From Stenopsyche tienmushanensis (taxonomy: Eukaryota; Arthropoda; Insecta; Trichoptera; Stenopsychidae), in the NCBI GenBank assembly GCA_008973525.1, contig WACJ01000522.1, positions 744,001 through 808,000 of the forward strand: a stretch of 64,000 nt of DNA. Direction: 5' to 3'. The position numbers and the translations under genes are program-made. The notes below the pieces were generated by a model. The model searched no databases. It worked only from the letters and a program-made list of their open reading frames with translations, and was not told the DNA's origin. Shown one piece after another: positions 60,871-64,000 of this stretch (positions within the stretch are counted from its first letter, which is position 1; each line of letters starts with the position of its first letter).

Positions 60871-62400
60871 TGGATCAATGACTCTTCTCATTTTGCGTGC
60901 TACGCATTCATTACTAGTTTCAACGCCATCATCCGGGTCCAAAGCGACCATATCGAATAAAAGAAGCTGTTTAAAACGTTAGAGCGATTTTTCTGGATTA
61001 TCGTTATATCTCTGCAAATCCCTCAGTGTGTTTCGAAATTGGCACATGGAACGATTGGGAATGTAATTGACACGCCTACATAACTGCGTCCAATTTTCGT
61101 GAATTTGCTAGCTTGCCTCTTTGTGTTGCTCCCATGTGTTTGTTCAACGTACATCAACTAATGGATTTAAAGCTCGATTATTGGCCACAGTACAAGCAAT
61201 GCCAAATTGGTTATTGCTGGAGTTTTGAAAATTTGCGTTTGAATCTAACAGGATAAAAACCTTGTCGTCGTGTCCCATCCAACCATAATCAACATATGAC
61301 TGTTTAAACATCGCGATTTTTCCTCAATGTACACATTGGCTTCTTCGTTTGATTTAATTGTTTACACTTCCAAACATAACCACTTATCCAGTCAACATAT
61401 TGGGAATTATTTCTACAATATGTAGTTGATAGTCTTTATCTATTTTCTTCATCTAAGAGGTATGGCTATTAAATAGTGAGACTGGACTCATGGCATTTGA
61501 ATATGAAATCAGATATGAAATCTTGGATAAGCCTATTAGTTTGCTCAATGTTCGTCTCAAAAGTCGTCGATTTAACTTTTGAGTACAGTCGCGTATTTGC
61601 GATCGAATTGCAGTGATTCATAAAGAGCATTTTTACACGTTGAGCTCGCAATACCGACGGAAATGTAGTGTGTTACACGTTGAGTTTGGAGAGAGACGGA
61701 TAGAGTGTGCTGCGTTCATCGTACGGTTGTATAGATCGATAACCCAAATTTATCGACTAATATTAACCCAAATTAATCGATTTCAAGTGTATTGTTTGTG
61801 CTTACGCAAATAAATGAAGGAATATTGTGTGCTATCCGACAGTGTTTATTTATTTATATACAAGCTTATATCAGTCCCGCATGATCTATATGCACGGGCA
61901 TCGAACCTGAACCGAAAACCGTTATTTTTGGCGGAACTGAACCAATTCGACCTCGCTATTTATGTTTGATGAATCTCATAATATCAAAATTATCCATAGC
62001 TTACCGTTTATCAAAAGACCTACAGATATTGAGAGTCAATGTCCAATGTTGTTGTCGACCTTTTTTTTAAATCCTTATAAGAACTAATAACCTCGTTGAG
62101 ATTTAGAAAAAAAAAAAATTGAACCGCGTTCTTCAACAAGATGGTTTCATCATTTTCATCCGTAACAAATTATTTTTCATCTTTAATGCATTTCATCAAT
62201 AATTGTATTTAACCCTTTGGCATCGGATCGTCGCTTATGCGACAATCGAACTCGGTGCGAAAAAAGCGAGCCGTCGCAAAAGCGATGTATTTTACGCACA
62301 TTCCTACAAATATTAAATATGTATTATTTATATGGGACTTGGATATGTAAAATATGTATTTTTATTTATTTCAAATCCGATATTTAGTATTTGTTATATA
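60871..62400. other. Intergenic sequence, nothing recognised
   Basis: Only a weak match near 61890-61960 to the hAT MITE words at 2168 and 11188 (gaacc..aaccgttatttttggcgg), and a 'ttaaccctttggcatcgg' TTAA-type edge at 62212 that could be an end of a piggyBac-like element. Confidence 0.35.
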
Positions 62401-62454
62401 TAGTCCAGTCTCAGTCCAACCAATATCAAAGCTGAGCTAAATTTTATTCTGGCG

Positions 62455-62810
62455 GAGACTGCTTCTTCATTTACAACAGTAAAATATCGAGTGGCAGAGT
62501 TTAAACGAAGCCGTACGAGCTGCCAAGACGAACATCGAAGTGGTCGACCAAATGAGGTGACCACTCCAGAAATGATGAAGAAAATCCACAAAATGTTATT
62601 GGATGACCGTCAATTGAAAGTGTGCGAGCCGGCAGACATGATAGGCATTTTTTTAAAAGTGCTGTACATCGCGTATTGATTGAAAAATTGCACATGAGAA
62701 AGCTGTGCGCGAGATGGGTGTTGCGTTTGCTCGCAATGGTACAAAAACAGCGTTCGATTTTTTTGTGTTTTCTTTGTTAGATTGGGTACTTCTATGACTA
62801 CCCTCGTAAA
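62455..62810 (+). pseudogene. mariner transposase fragment with 3' end
   Basis: Reads AEFKRSRTSCQDEHRSGRPN and EVTTPEMMKKIHKMLLDDRQ, then LKVCEPADMIGI. After an indel in a run of T it continues SAVHRVLIEKLHMRKLCARW. It then jumps to the 3' end (ttagattgggtacttctatg) near 62780. Same family as 36.7 and 57.3 kb. Deleted for the catalytic region. Confidence 0.7.
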
Positions 62811-64000
62811 TATGTTATTATCTGATCGTTTTTTTTTTACTATAATTTTTCTAGTCCAATTTGCGATGAAATCATAACAAACACATTGTTCAGTTGTTGA
62901 TGTTGACAAAGTGCTCGCAGAAGTCGGAAGACGACAAAAATAGAAGTAGACGCCGTGTCAGCAGTTATCCAATCTTACGGTCAAGAATCGAGACCAAGCG
63001 TCATCATCTCACTTCAAGGCCATCATCACTACTATCTTCTGGCTAGAGTTTATCTTTAAACCTCATAATCAAGAACGACGACAGTGCGTTATTCGACGAT
63101 TACCAAGGTCTCAATATTTCGCACATGCGAGTTGTTTATCAGACCGTAACTCATTCGTTACGCAATGTTCGAAGTTGTCCATGTGTCTTCCGATATTTTT
63201 TACTTCGAAACCAGATCTGGTCCGCTCTAACCATTACCAAAATGAACGAATGTCAATTATTCTGTATGGCAAGCCGTGTCTAATATAAATATTTGGCTTA
63301 GTTCGAATTTGCACATGCAACGAGGTCTTATAATCCACGTTTTCTTGCAAACAGCACCAGGGATTCCTCCTCTATGAATAGCTTAGCTCGCAGAATTATT
63401 TCTATACTCGCAATGGATTGTTATAAAGACGGATGTAAGAACAACTGACGTGCTTAGTTTTATAATATTTTGGCCAGGTCTATCTGTCCAATCGGCTGAT
63501 CAGATATATCCACAGTTTTCCACATCATTTCGACCGTCTCAAAGATAATTTCCATTAGCCGAGTGATCCATTTTCCGCATTTACGCTGTTGGCTGAGGAT
63601 CTTCGGTTTCTTCTCTGCTATTTCAATCGTCATCTCAGACGCTCTTCCTCATCGTATTGTTCCCAAATTTCAATCGCATAACTGATATAATTCGGTTGCA
63701 TCATCATCAGATGTCAGAATTCAATTTCGATTCCGTGACTGCACTTGACCTGTCCTTTCCAGTTATCGTTCAAAACGATAAAAACCTCAAATTTTACAAC
63801 CTTGGCAGTGTTCAAGAAAATCAGATTGTCCGAGTTATCGACGATGTTTTTCTATTGTTCGATCAACTTGTATCAGATCGTATTTTATAAAAAGCATATC
63901 GTCCAATTTCAAGGAAATCCGTCGTTACAAATGTACATATATACATAAAAGTTGTTATCGCCCTTCCCATAGGAAATCACATGAACATGAATTTCGGTTT
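62811..64000. other. Intergenic sequence, nothing recognised
   Basis: Open frames up to 77 codons (63657-63890) have no recognisable domain. I cannot support a gene here. Confidence 0.4.

Noticed and set aside
1..64000. CRISPR array, prophage or bacterial operon
   Set aside because: No regularly spaced direct repeats and no bacterial genes. The sequence is eukaryotic with GT-AG introns and animal transposons.

Overview
This is an AT-rich window from an animal nuclear genome, almost certainly an insect. The genes have short GT-AG introns. The two recognisable proteins resemble insect and animal orthologues, and the background is crowded with decayed mariner, hAT, pogo-like, piggyBac-like, Jockey-like and R1-like elements. 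I cannot fix the order or species from sequence alone.

Two protein-coding genes are convincing. (1) On the + strand, 13065-43326, lies a 24-exon orthologue of C3G (RapGEF1, guanine nucleotide-releasing factor 2), the exchange factor that Crk adaptors recruit to activate Rap1. I could join every exon by phase: a 14.5-kb first intron, a run of short introns from 28.4 to 31.9 kb, a 6.2-kb TE-filled intron, and then the RasGEF-N (REM) and CDC25 catalytic exons at 39.3-43.3 kb. (2) On the - strand, 54435-55151, lies an intact single-exon LRRC57-like leucine-rich-repeat protein of 238 aa.

The most striking observation is in the CDC25 domain of C3G. Three separate catalytic exons each carry one extra T that is not in a homopolymer (41342, 41536, 43147). 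Each T sits directly behind a codon ending in C and directly creates an in-frame stop (ACC-TAG, GAC-TAG, GAC-TGA). Skipping the T in each case restores conserved C3G sequence, correct splice phases and the natural C-terminus. The first ~1,434 codons show no such lesion. This suggests +1 translational frameshifting at stop codons, an unusual lineage-specific feature, or a systematic sequence artefact. Ordinary random decay fits poorly.

Region by region: 1-13 kb is non-genic with hAT, mariner and MITE remnants and one GC-rich block of unknown nature (3.46-4.0 kb). 13-43 kb is C3G with nested TEs in its introns: a piggyBac-like element holding a pogo-like element, a 200-bp hairpin MITE inside a hAT copy, R1-like 3' ends, a tRNA-derived SINE, and a 2-kb mariner-like element split by a pogo-like insertion. 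43.3-54.4 kb is AT-rich intergenic sequence with one MITE and a Jockey-like remnant. 54.4-56.2 kb is LRRC57 plus a GC-rich island. 56.9-64 kb is a mariner, a 1.35-kb element with long inverted ends, an R1-like 3' end, another mariner and unannotated sequence.
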